A stretch of 64,000 nucleotides of DNA from Lichenostomus cassidix (taxonomy: Eukaryota > Chordata > Aves > Passeriformes > Meliphagidae), in contig CM039182.1 of the NCBI GenBank assembly GCA_008360975.2, positions 18,572,324 to 18,636,323 on the forward strand, in the 5' to 3' direction. The notes beneath the pieces were generated by a model. The model ran no database searches, was not told the DNA's origin, and saw nothing but the letters and a program-made list of their open reading frames with translations. Of this stretch, positions 49,202 through 61,000 are shown piece after piece (position 1 is the stretch's first letter; each line of letters opens with the position of its first letter). The translations under genes were made by a program, and so were the position numbers.

Positions 49202-52200
49202 GCAGTGCAGCTGCAGTGGAGCAATATTTTGAGTCACTTTGCTTGTAGAGTTAATGAGCATGCAGGATATCCTCCATGCAGAAAACCATTATGTTTTCTT
49301 CCTCACTAGCTACTTCAGTCTCTCTGATGTCTGAAAAAGTATTAGGAAAAGAGTAGAGGCTTATTAAACAGGAAACACACTGGAGTGAAGGATAATATTA
49401 CTGCATTCCCTATTTCTGCCAGAGAGAGACATAAATTGAATGGTTCTATAAAATTTGAGGTTGCCTCCTATAAAATACATATAAGCAAGTAAAATTACTT
49501 TTAGGCTATCATGCACATATCTGTTGATTTCCCCAGTGGAATTAATTTTAGATCCTGTGACTGGAAGAAGAGACAAAGAATTCCAGCTGAAGGAAGATGC
49601 CTGGCATCAAACGCCCAATTCCTCATCCTGGCTTTGAATCAGACATGCCTTGCATCAAGGCAGGAATTGGAGCGTCATAGGTTTCTAAGAGCACAGGAAA
49701 GGATGCTGAGGCAAGAGGGAATGGAAAACACAGAACAGGTGGAGTAGAGTGTGTATTAAAAGTGAAGAAAATAATTCTCTGGAGATTTGTCCTGTGTCAA
49801 ATATGTATAACATTGAATATGAATAAGCCAACAGTACTTTCCAGAAAGCTAATGGAGACCTTCAGGAATTACACAAAGTATTCACTGAATGTTTCTCTTT
49901 GGTACTGTCTTTCAAGCCTTTCATAAAATTCCTTAGTTACAACACCAGACCAAGACCCATCAAGTTAATGGGGTTAAGATGTGCTTATTTCTCCTCCTGT
50001 GTAAAAGAAAAGAAGGCAGGATGTCTGGCCGCCTTTGATTCCTCAGCTCAGCACACTTGTGTCCATGAAGACAGCCCTCAGCAGGAATTCAGAGATGGTC
50101 TTAGACCTGTGCTGCAATTTCTTAGTGAGACCTTTTGACCATTTTACTCTACTACCACTTTACTCCACTTGATTTTTGAACACATAAATCATGGTAAAAT
50201 TATATAGAAATGCATGGATTGCAAAGATGCATGTATGTATGCACATATAATCATATGATGCAGTATATACAGAGTTGATCCTTCCCCCCATGTTCTAGAG
50301 GATATCTCAGTAAAGGATAGCTTCACTGGATTTCAAATTTCAGGTCATTATGAGATTCAGAAGGCAGCAAAACCAATGGAGGATATACTGCATGCAGTAC
50401 TGGAGCTCTGCTGCATGGAAATATTAAGCATAACATAAGTAATTAGTTATTATTAAGCTCCTGTCCAGTCTAATGGTCAGGTTTGGAACAGAAAAATACA
50501 TGGCAGGAAACTACTGCTCTTGGGAGGGGAAAAAGGCAATAGAGCAGCAGACAGCCTTCATTTTTCAGAATGCTTTAGAGAGGAATGCTAAAACAATGTT
50601 CTGAATAAGTAACTTTGGAAAAATTGCTTTTAAAGTCAAATCATAAATATTTTTAATGCATGAAATAAGATGGAAGTCTGTGACCTACTTCCTGAAGTGG
50701 TTTAGATGTAATTTACACTAAGGAAATGCAAGTTAACATCCAGAAGTGTAGGATTTTTGATTTGCGTCTTTAAGCGGGTAAAATTCCTTAGGGAGACACT
50801 TTCATCATTAGGCAGGTAGGAGTGTAGCCACTTTCACATGAGCAGAGTTACACTTCTGGATAAGAGGTATGGCTGTTGCTCATGTAAGTTTGGTGATATA
50901 AAGGAAAATGTTTTAATGTAGGTATGAGAACCTACTTTCACCCTACTTTCAATGGATGAATTGAAACACAGTCACAGAACTGGACTGTGACACCTTATTT
51001 TCAAAATGTAATTTAACTCTTACAGGAGCTGAATCATTTCCATGTTCCATTGGTGTCCAGATGTGCTAGATGTCTAACAGAGCCACTACAGGTAAATGCC
51101 TAAACCAACATGAATTATGTCCAGACCCTTTTCACAGTGAGGTTCAGCCCTAGCATTTCTCTGTAGGTTTGTTAAGTTTGGCTAACACTCCTCTGTAACT
51201 AGTTCCTGCTTATCATGGACCACCTTCCCAGGAAACCAAAAGACTCAGATATTGGATAAATATTTGACACAGAAGGTAAATGGCACAGAGTCCCCTTAGA
51301 GTATGCAAAAATTTGACTTCTATTACACTCATCTTGCTACAACGGACACCAGCTATCTGTTCCTTGAATCCCCAGTGATTCTTTTCTTTCAAATTAGACT
51401 TTCAAGTGTTGCTACAAAAGCTGATTTTTTAGAAACCGACTGGTATTAAAAGGAAATCTAGACTTTAGACATTTGCTGTGTCCTCAGTGGTTATACACTG
51501 TGGAGCTCAAAGCCCAGCTCTTCCTGTCTCTGCTGCTTGCACATGCAGCAGTTGTAAATGTGGCATTATGTGGGACAAATCCTCGGTGCTTTTAGCTGAG
51601 GAAGTAGTGTGTTTCATTTTATTTAAGCTAGTGATTTCTTAAAGCCTTTCCAGCTGATGAAATGACTGATAGATTAATAGTCTTTTATTTTTAATAAAGG
51701 TATTGTTTAATACATTCAGTTTAATCTGGAATCATATCCACATGCAGTTAAACTAGAATAGTTAAGGCAAAGAAGGATAACACATTATTCTGTTAAACTA
51801 CACTGTCATTATGTCAATCAATTCCCCTATGTTCTAATGGCCTGATTCTATGAGACAGGAAACATATTCTGCAAATCTTACTTGCAGCAGTTCATCATTT
51901 GCATGAAAATGATTTCATTTTTTAAAATTGCTTTTATATTTATTTACTTCATTGCTTGCCAGATGATAGAGATTTCTGGACATGGACAATAATAGTCTAT
52001 GCCTTCACCTCTAATTTATGTATTCTGCTCCCAAAGGCAAATTTTCAAGATAATAATACACTGCAGCAAAATTACTCTATCCAGACTTATTTTTTTTAAG
52101 CTGAATTTAGTGAAGATATGAACCTTTCTAGATGTGTCGTGATAATGGAATAGAAAACATACTCTTGAAGTAGAATGAACTTTGGAGACAGGTATGTTGG

Positions 52201-54518
52201 CGGTGAGTTATGGATTCCTTTAGAACAGCATAAAAATGTCTTTATTTTCCTGCTATAATTACATGAGTGTGTGTCCCTTTTTCTGTGATTGCTGCTGGGA
52301 TTTTTCCATTAAGAATGAAAACAAGCATCTGCCTCGTAGGGCCTTATTAACCACAATCCCAGATGACATGGTGGTGGGAAGGCAGCATGTCCTCAGATTT
52401 ATGGGACCTGCCAGCTCCCTCTTGGTGCCTCTTGTGTCAGATGGAGGAGATCAGAGGCACTGAGCTGCTGGAGTTTGAAGCCACCCTTTTTCTGCCTTGG
52501 AAAGCTGATGTCACGTTACTTGGGAGATACAATTCCCTTTTCCCAAATGGCTAGGACTTAATACTTCTGTTAAATGCAGCTGGAATTGCCCAGCATTTCA
52601 AAAGCTGTGGGGAAGATGAAACAGATTGTGTCTCACAGAAGAGCAGAGTGACTGACAGGTGACCACACACAGACTGCGTGCTCCCTTTTCACCTGAAAGC
52701 AGCATGAGTGTCTTCCCTTACCAGCTGGGGATGAAAGAAGAGGCATTTTGAGGGTTAGAGTGACCTTATGGTACCTCCTGCCTCCATCAGCAGTTGACAC
52801 GAGGTGCTTTTAGCCCTGAGGGAACACCAGTATTAAATGCTAAACTTTACAAGGACATAACAAGCTCTGACACAATTTTTTTCCCCTTGTGGCTTTCCTT
52901 AAAATTAATTACTGGCACTGTAAATGCCCCTTTTGTTAACGTTTTTCTTCTGCTTGTCTGAGGATCTTGGCTAACAAGCTCTTGGTTCTCAGCAAAAGTC
53001 TTCTCAGACCTCTCTGAAGTAGATTTTCACACTGTTTTTTGTCTCTGGAGTATCTGCTCAGCATCCATGAAAAAATAATTATAGTGAAGTTAATTGTGTT
53101 ACTATAGATTTATATGATGGTGTAGAAAATATAGTCACCTTTTATTTCCCAGCTTTCACTTTTTTATAATCTGTTGGGGAATGATGAGCCCTAGTCCCTG
53201 ATCCAGAGCACATCCATTCTGTCTCTGGCCTTGCTTGTGTTAGATAGTTTTTCTTAAAAGAAATACTACTTTGCTGTCAAAACAGAGTCAAAACAGTGAA
53301 AAGTGGGAACAAGATATGAAAAAAGTCAGAATCAGTAAAAAACCCCTTTACGGGATATTGGGGTCACTAGCAGAAGCTTTGCTTGTTACTGTATTTGCCA
53401 AGGCACCTCTGTAGGTGGCTGTGATCCCCTAGATCCTGGTAGCTGTGTAGATTGCAGAAAGAAGCTGTTTGGGAGTATAATGAGAATATGTTTGTTCAGG
53501 TTTTTTTTTTTTATCCCCTCTTCTTTTGTATTAAATAAGGTCAACTTTATTGGTCCTTATTCTATGCCCAAGAATTCGAGGGTTTTTCTCAGAACTCCTG
53601 AGCCTGTGATGTAAAGTAAGCATCCTCAGTTTCTGTAGAATTTGAAGGGAGCTGAAGGATTCTTCAGGCCAGCAGCCATACCCTGGGTTTATATCCTATA
53701 TGTCCTTTTTCCCTCACTCAAGAGCAGTGAAGAAATCATCCAAAGTGGGTGCATGTTTGGTGCTGCAGGCAATACCGTGTCTCTAAAAGCTTCTGAAAGC
53801 ACAAGAGTAAACATGATAGCTTCTGGGCATATTCCAAGACTGAAAAAACCCCCTTCTGCATCTCCTCAATCTCCCTTCTGTTTGTAGACATGAACACTGT
53901 CAACAGCATTTGCTTCACTCAGGGGAGCATATGCATCGCAATATGGGCTTTAATTACTCAGTCATAAACTATTCCTCAAGTAATATGGAATTGTATCCAT
54001 ATTGCTCTGTGACCTCAGATCACTGTTTGCTGCTCTGCATGGGCCCCCTGTGCGAGAAGTACGTGGAGTTGCATAGTAATATGTTACAAAATATTTACAC
54101 ATTTTCATGCTGCCTGTAGACAGCATTAATTTTTAGTTTTAGAAAAGCTCACTCTTGCAAGGCATCCATGAACTCAGCACAGCTTTGGTGTGTGCATTGG
54201 CCTTGGAGGACAGATCCTCACTGGCCTCTCAAGCTACTCCTTGTGTGACCTGAGAAAGGTCCTGGAGAGCAGTCATGAATATGAATGTGTTCTTCAGTTG
54301 TGATAAACATACACATTGTGGTGGGTTTAAGTTGAAAAACTGCAAGTGTTAGCTTAATATTGACTTCTTCTGGAATTTCTAATGATTGAAGTTTCTATCA
54401 GTCTGTTGATTTTAGTGATTGTTTGAAGCACACGCCATAATTCTTCCATCTAGACATAATTGCACAGACTTACGTAGAATTCAGCAGGACTTAAATCTTA
54501 CACTGCAATAGGCTGTGG
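49202..54518. other. Intergenic, no supported gene; possible conserved element at 51.60-51.99 kb
   Basis: No exon, RNA gene or transposon was recognised. The stretch 51600-51990 combines ATTAATAGTC, ATGTCAATCAATT and an octamer-like ATTTGCATGAAAATGA, and reads like a non-coding element under constraint. A short direct repeat (CCTACTTTCA twice) lies near 50.93 kb. Confidence 0.5.
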
Positions 54519-54594
54519 TTTTTTCTTTCTTTCTTTCTTTTTTTCTTATTAGTTTTCTTTTTTTCTTTTTTTTTTCTTTTTTTTTTCTTTTTTT
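54519..54594. repeat. TTTC-rich pyrimidine tract, 76 bp
   Basis: Almost pure T with scattered C on the + strand, beginning with perfect TTTC units and interrupted by ATTAG near the middle. A purine/pyrimidine strand asymmetry of this length can form triplex DNA and is likely length-polymorphic. Confidence 0.95.
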
Positions 54595-57299
54595 AATGCC
54601 TGCTCTGTAAGTCAAGAATGGACACATTTAAATTTTTCAGAATCAAATGCATGCCCTAACATTTCATGCAGAGTACCAAGACATTGCAAAGTGTAATTTT
54701 AAGGATGAAAATAGATATTGGTAAAAGGAAATGCTGATGTATCCAAAACTCTTCAGTCCCAAAGGATGCCACTGTAATGTAATTTGCTAGAGATTAAAGC
54801 AAGAGGGGAAGGGTCTCTGCTGCCTGCCATACTGCACTAACAACAAGCATAGCACATTTTAAAATGATTAATGGTGAGAGGATAAAAAACCTATTAATTT
54901 TAACAGATGTTAATAAACAGTATTTAATAGGAAGAAGGCTGTACAGGATGTCTGATATTTATTTATGTCTAGTCAGGGGTACAAAACGAGAAGAGTATAA
55001 ATTATTCCTGACATCTTGATTCTCAACAGGATTCTGTTGCATGCAGGAAAGCTATGCAATATCTTTAGTTTATTACAAGCTATGTGACCTGTGTGTGTGG
55101 TTATGAAATGAAGTGTTGACAAATGCTTTCCTCTAAGCAGAAACAGTGCTGTCAGTCTGGAAATGTGGAATTGCTGTGCTTTAGCTAGCACTAACTCTTG
55201 GGCTCTGTTCCGTCATTTTGAGGTGTTGGCTGTAATGTACAAAGTGCAACTTTAAAGAGAGATGCTTTTGTCAGGCTTAGGACTAGGGCACTGGAAATAG
55301 TGTGCATGGCTGAGGATAAGGAAAAGGGGCAAGAAAGGCAGGGGAGACTGGTTATGGCTTTGTTTTTCTTTCAGAGCCTTTGTGCTGCTAGGGAAAAGGA
55401 GTGGTATCCCAAGACAGAAACCAGTTAAATAGAAAAACTAAAAGCATCAGGACTCTATTGTACATGAACACAAGGAGAAATGCTGCAAATGCATCACTGT
55501 GTGTAAAATGAGGAGAAGCCAGATTCTCAGTGGTGTAAGTCTACGCAGCCCTGGGCGAATCAATGAATAAATACTGAAGGAACAAAGTGAGGGAGGAAGG
55601 TGCCTGGTTGCACTGCATACGCTCAGAATTGAGCAGGGAAGATTCTGCTGCTGCATGTCATGTAGACATTAAAAACAATTGATCAATATTTAGGTTGAAG
55701 TTTTATTTCCTGTGGATTAGGTCTTCAGTCCTTGGTATTGTCTCAGGCGGCTCAGCTTAATATCCAGCTGGGTCTGTGCTGTCCCAGCACTAACAGGCCC
55801 TGGAGAGGATAAATGAATTTTTTTTCAACTCCAAGAGCAGCCTGGTACTCTGTTACACACACTTCCCAACCCCTTTTTTTTCCTGCAGATTTTGAAGTCT
55901 CTATGGAAGCTCCCTAGTACCTTGCTCCTGAGCAAAGCTCTAAACTGAGCTCTGGGACAAGGCATACCTCATTCATTAGTCATGAGCTATATTTGCATAG
56001 CAGAGTATTCTAAAATTCTCTTGGAATACCAAGGAACAGGCAATCACTATTACCCTGGGGTCAGAGAGAAATTTCCTCTCAAGGGTATGTCATTCTATGT
56101 TTGTCTTGTATTTTCCTCCAAAGCAGGTGGTGAAGCATTGTTAAAGCAGGATATCAGATTAGACAGCCCAGGGCAATATGTGCTCCTTTGTTCTCCTTTC
56201 TGCCTCTGAGGCAGCTGGAGGTGGAGTACCTGTTGAGAGTCCAGGAAAAAAGTCTGTAGCACATAGAATATTACTTTTCACAGTAGTAGGGTTCCTTATG
56301 TCTGTTGCACACCAGTCTCAAATTCTTTAGTGAAAAGTGCTGTGAGAGTTTGTGGTGCAAAGTGACCACCTAAAACAGACTTTAAAGCTCTGTGACATTA
56401 TGCTTGTCAATGTTTGTGCATTGCAATGTGCAGGGAAGAGTGCCACATGTACAAAAACAGTTGAGACAGAACATGTGAGAAAGGGGGGATACTGTTTTGA
56501 TAGGAAGAGGACAGACATCATGGTCTCCCAGGTGGGAAGGGGAAGGGTGGGCAGTAAGAGTACACTGTGCTTCTGCAAAAAGTTTAATATTCAGGCTTTC
56601 ATCTTCATGTATGTCTGAACATGTGGATGGTCTTCCAGCCAAATACATCAACTTTCCATCTGTCAGAACTTGTGTGGCCTTCCTCAAAGAGGCCAGTGCT
56701 GGGCTGCTGAAGCCATGTCACTGGGGTCCTGAACAGAACAAGGCCATCAGATCTGAGGCCACACGCAGATTTTGTCCAGAATTCCCTCCAGAGTACAAAA
56801 CTGCATTACTGAGCCTTAATTCTATTTTCACTTATCATCTCCAGCTGTTTCAGCCTGAAGTACTAGTTCTTTTATTAGTAACAGCTGTACCAAATTTCAG
56901 AGGCAATGCTCTTGTTAATTTTGCCTGAAGCAGATTCTGAATGTCTTGAAATATCCCTAATCTAATTGCACGTTTAATATTCAACAGCAAAAGTGAAGAC
57001 CAGAGTCATACCCAAATACAGAAAAAGGAGAAAATATTATTAAGTGAGTAGGCTACCTTTAGCTTTTATCTTTCTGCTACTATATTTGTTTTGGAGTTTA
57101 TGAACATAATAAATTTCAGGGACTAAGTGGAGTCTATTCAGTCTATTAAGGCTCATTTTCTTTTAATACTCTAATCCCCTCGGGATACTATTTGCCCTAA
57201 TTGTTTCTTGAATGATCCTCCAATGTTTAAGCTTCAGCCTCTGACTCATAAGCTATTCTGCATACACTTGTGGCTCTGTGCAAAGAAAAATGGGACACA
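54595..57299. other. Intergenic, no supported gene
   Basis: The longest open frame in the window (56497-56928, 143 codons, +) is here. It has no recognisable domain, overlaps open frames on the other strand and in another + strand frame, and shows no splice or conservation-like signal, so it is not called. Confidence 0.6.
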
Positions 57300-57545
57300 C
57301 GACATCTGTTTCAAATTTGTTTTTCTTTACTTTGCAATTATGCCCCTTGTCCTCTTATCTGTCTCCCAGAAAAAAAAGGGTAAGCGCATTTGACATTAAT
57401 GGTACTGTTTAAGATTTTATATACCAAACTGAAATCTCTTCAGACTGCTTTTTTATAGTCTATAAATTCAGATTTTATGGTCTCTTCTCATATTTTTTTG
57501 TCCTCATATCAATAGGGCTGCTCTTCTTCTGAACTTCACAAACAT
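57300..57545 (-). mobile_element. Possible ancient CR1/L3-like remnant
   Basis: Weak matches to antisense CR1 are seen: CAATTATGCCCCTTGTCCTCTTATCTG near 57.34 kb, ACTGAAATCTCTTCAGACTGC near 57.43 kb and GGGCTGCTCTTCTTCTGAAC at the right end. They fall in the order expected of one old copy. Divergence is high and the call rests on visual similarity only. Confidence 0.4.
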
Positions 57546-57899
57546 TACAAACATTAGGCATGCCCATGAGGCTCTCTGGGCCAGAAAGAGATTGCATTGA
57601 AGGGAGGGTACAGCCAGGCTACACTTTTTCCATTTGCAACTGGTTTTGACTTGTGACTTAAATTCCATGTGTATTTTCACATTCTTTTTTTCTTTTTAAT
57701 ATTTTAATGTTAAAATTATTTTGCATTATTTGCATTAATCTCATTCACAAGGAAATCTATATTTTTAGACCTATTATTCTCAATATTATAATTTTATTTC
57801 TGTAGAAGTCTTACTGTAAAGTGACAAAAGATCTTTCAAAACAGTCCAGCCTATGATCCTGGTAAAGCAGCTTATTTCTCTGCATTTTCTAAGTGTTTT

Positions 57900-58045
57900 G
57901 CCCAGCCTGGTTTAAAGAGTCTTCAAGTTCTGTGATTGTGCTTGGCAACTATTTTAGTCTTACAGAATTTAATTTCAGGAAGGATATTTGTCTGACATTC
58001 AGTCTGAGTTTCCTGTTCTTACCTTCATGTCATTGCTGATATGTG
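57900..58045 (-). mobile_element. Ancient CR1/L3-like remnant
   Basis: The + strand runs CCAGCCTGGTTTAAAGAGTC, then TGATTGTGCTTGGCAACTATTTTAGTCTTACAG, then a GGAAGGATATTTGTCTGACATTCAGTCTGAG segment, then TTCATGTCATTGCTG. This follows the antisense order of old CR1-type consensus sequence ('cttggcaacttattccag ... ttaggaag ... aatattcagtct ... ttcatgccattgct'). It is more diverged than the copies at 28.7 and 49.0 kb, so older. Confidence 0.65.
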
Positions 58046-61000
58046 TATTTTCATGTATTGTAAAGTATGATGCACAACCCACAGCAAGAGCCCTTTCCCT
58101 TGCCTTTAATCCTGTGCTCAGCCAAGCTGCATGCACTGAGTTCTTTTAATTTCTGTCTAATTCAGCCCCACTGTGCCCTGAGCATTCCTGCTTCTGCTCT
58201 CTGAGCTTCCCCCAGGTGCCCCTGGAGGTGGCTGAGCACTCCCAACAGAACCTGTCCTGCAGTTGTGCCACCTGTCAGTGAAAAAGGCAACGGAACCATC
58301 ACAATTTACGCTAACTATAGATTTGCTCCCATGACTAATCTCATGTATCCCTGGTATTGTATTGTAATGTGATGCTTTCTCTTAGGCACTCTAAAACTGC
58401 TCAAGTATTTTCTGAAGTTATATCTCCTTCCTTGTGAGTATGTCTTAGAAACAACACTGTGACACTCAACTTTCTGGTTAGCATTGACACTTTCCATATT
58501 TCTCATTGACATTATTTCATGTGTAAGATTAATGTCCTCTCAGCAGACATACAAGAGGATGTACTTATTTTAATGTATCTGCTTATGGGAATTTTAAAAT
58601 GTATTTCTATGATTTCCAGATCTGTTCTGTGTTATTTCCTTAACACAATCAGTTTCTGATGCACTTTCCAAGTTGCTAAATGCAAGTTTTATATAATACA
58701 ATGTTATGTTGTTCTACATGCTTTAAGTAAATATAATATTTATACTTTACATTTCTATATAATACTATGTGTTAACCTTTACATTTCCTTAACTTAAATT
58801 TCTTTCCTATACTAGATGATCAATAAAAAAACTGGACCTGGTTGTGAACTGTTGTTTTTATTACTGGTTTGCATTTTTTGGCGAAGAAATTTTAGATTAC
58901 AGTAAGTTTTTATATTCAAGGTGCTGATTTTCATCTAGAGAAGCCTTAGACACAGTATTTACTGCAGGCAGATAGAGAATGCAAACTTTAAAATGTAATC
59001 AAGAACATTTCTAAAGTGATACAAAAATGCCTATGTTCTAGTTTGTTGGTGTTTGTTTTTTTCCTCGGAAGAAGGAAGAGAAAGGGAAAAAGCATTATGT
59101 GGTGAGTGATGGAGGAAACAGTCTTTCTGTCACTATATTTTCTTACTTGTCAATTTATATTTTCTTATTCAGGAGAGATAGAAAAATAGGAAAAAGGCAG
59201 AGGATTTGGAAAGCATATCTATTTTGTTCCTTCCTCTTTTTCTCATAAAGAAATGAGGAAAATAAGGAGAGGAAAATAAGACCAGTAAATTTTTCCTTTT
59301 TTTTTTTAATGCACTTCTTATTTTTCATATTAAAATGGGAGGATTTAAAATGTTGTTTGTTCTTACAGACAATATTTTGAGGACAGTATGGAAAACACTG
59401 ATGAACTTTCAGTAGCTCCTACTGCAACCGTGTGTCAACCACTACTTAAGATCTGGGGGTATTTATGTAAAGTGCACCTGCATGTCTGGGTTGGTGCTTT
59501 CTCAGGCTCTTCTCTACTCGCCACCCTCTTTTCCTGAAATGTCTTTGTGACTGTGGATGCCTGTAATCCGTCACTGACATAGTTGCCAACAGAAGGAGAT
59601 TCTGTGCCTGCTTGCACAGGGGCTGGTCAAGCACCCTGTGTCAGCCTGCAAGCCCTGCAAACAGCCAAGGATGTGCCATCCATGGAACTCACAGCAGAGA
59701 GTCAGTGGAGTGGAAAATATGGGGATGGGCTCTGGGACATTGCTTTTGCAGCCACACTCCTTAGTCTTGAATCATTCTGTTTGCTGAGTTTATGGGGAAG
59801 TCTCCCGATTCAGGTTGTGTCACTTTCTCCCTGTTGCTTTTTGCTGGCAAATGTCTCTAGTGGAGCGTATGAAACCTGATAGACTGATTGGCCTTGATGG
59901 GAATGCTCTGCTGCCTAGACACTGCTCCTGGACTTCCCAGCAACTGCAGCAGCATCCTTCAGCTGAGCACTATGCTTGGCTCTGTGTGTCTCACTCTGGA
60001 AAGCACAGGATTCAACCAAAGCTCGTGTCTCAGAATCCCCAAGCATTTTCCTTTATTACACTAGAGAAAATCGATTGTAGGAGCACAAAAATGTAGGTCA
60101 TGAAGGTATGTCCTCTTTCCCTCTCCTTGAAATGAAAAATTTAGATGATTAATCTCTATGCAATCTATTCCCAGCTTTGGCTTCCAAGCAGAGACTGACA
60201 GAGAAAGTGGTACATATATTCTTTGCTCTATGTGACATGAGGCAGAAGGCAGAAAAAGAATATCTTCTATGTTCAGAACTTTAACTGACAATAACAATAT
60301 TACAATGAGAGGTCTGTAAGCTCATGTGGAATAAACTATAGTGAGTAAATATGAGCAAATGCTGTGAAAGCTTTGTGAATAATGGTAAGAGCTTTTCTGG
60401 GTGTATGTACAAAGTGAATGGCAGCCCTTTGTGGAATGTATGATAGCCTGGTTATGGAGGGCTGAGGGGGAACACAGAGTGCACCTGACTGACAGGGGAA
60501 GGTCATTTGCAGACATTCCGCTGAAAATAAACTAGTGAAAGAAGACCAGATAGCTGAAAAAACCTTTTTCTCATCAAAAGGCAATGATCAAAGAAGGAAA
60601 ACAGCTCGTAAGGGGAAGGGCAATATCACTGGTGGTCAATTGCTATACAAAAGAGAGGTCAACCATGACATAGTGGGGTGTTTAGTATATTAGGGCAGGA
60701 TAGCTGGTGAGTGAAAGCATCTCACAGATATCCAGTATTTTATCCCAGCTGCTGTAAAGCTTAAAAACCTCCAACCCTTTGACTGCTGTTCAGTTATGCA
60801 AGGAACTTGAAACTCAAGTCTAGTCAGGAATTTTCAGACTATTCCTTGGAAATTCAATGAGACCATAAAAGTTTCTTTTCAGAAGCAGCTTTTCCAAGAC
60901 ACTAATGGGATTAAATGCTCAACTCCTATTGACTCTTAATGTAAGTTAGGCATCTGACTTCCCTTTATGCCTTTGAAAAACTCCTTGTTAATCTTCACAG

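Noticed and set aside
56497..56928. 143-codon open frame on the + strand, the longest in the window
   Set aside because: It has no recognisable domain or motif, overlaps other open frames on both strands, and has no splice context. It falls within the length expected by chance in 64 kb.
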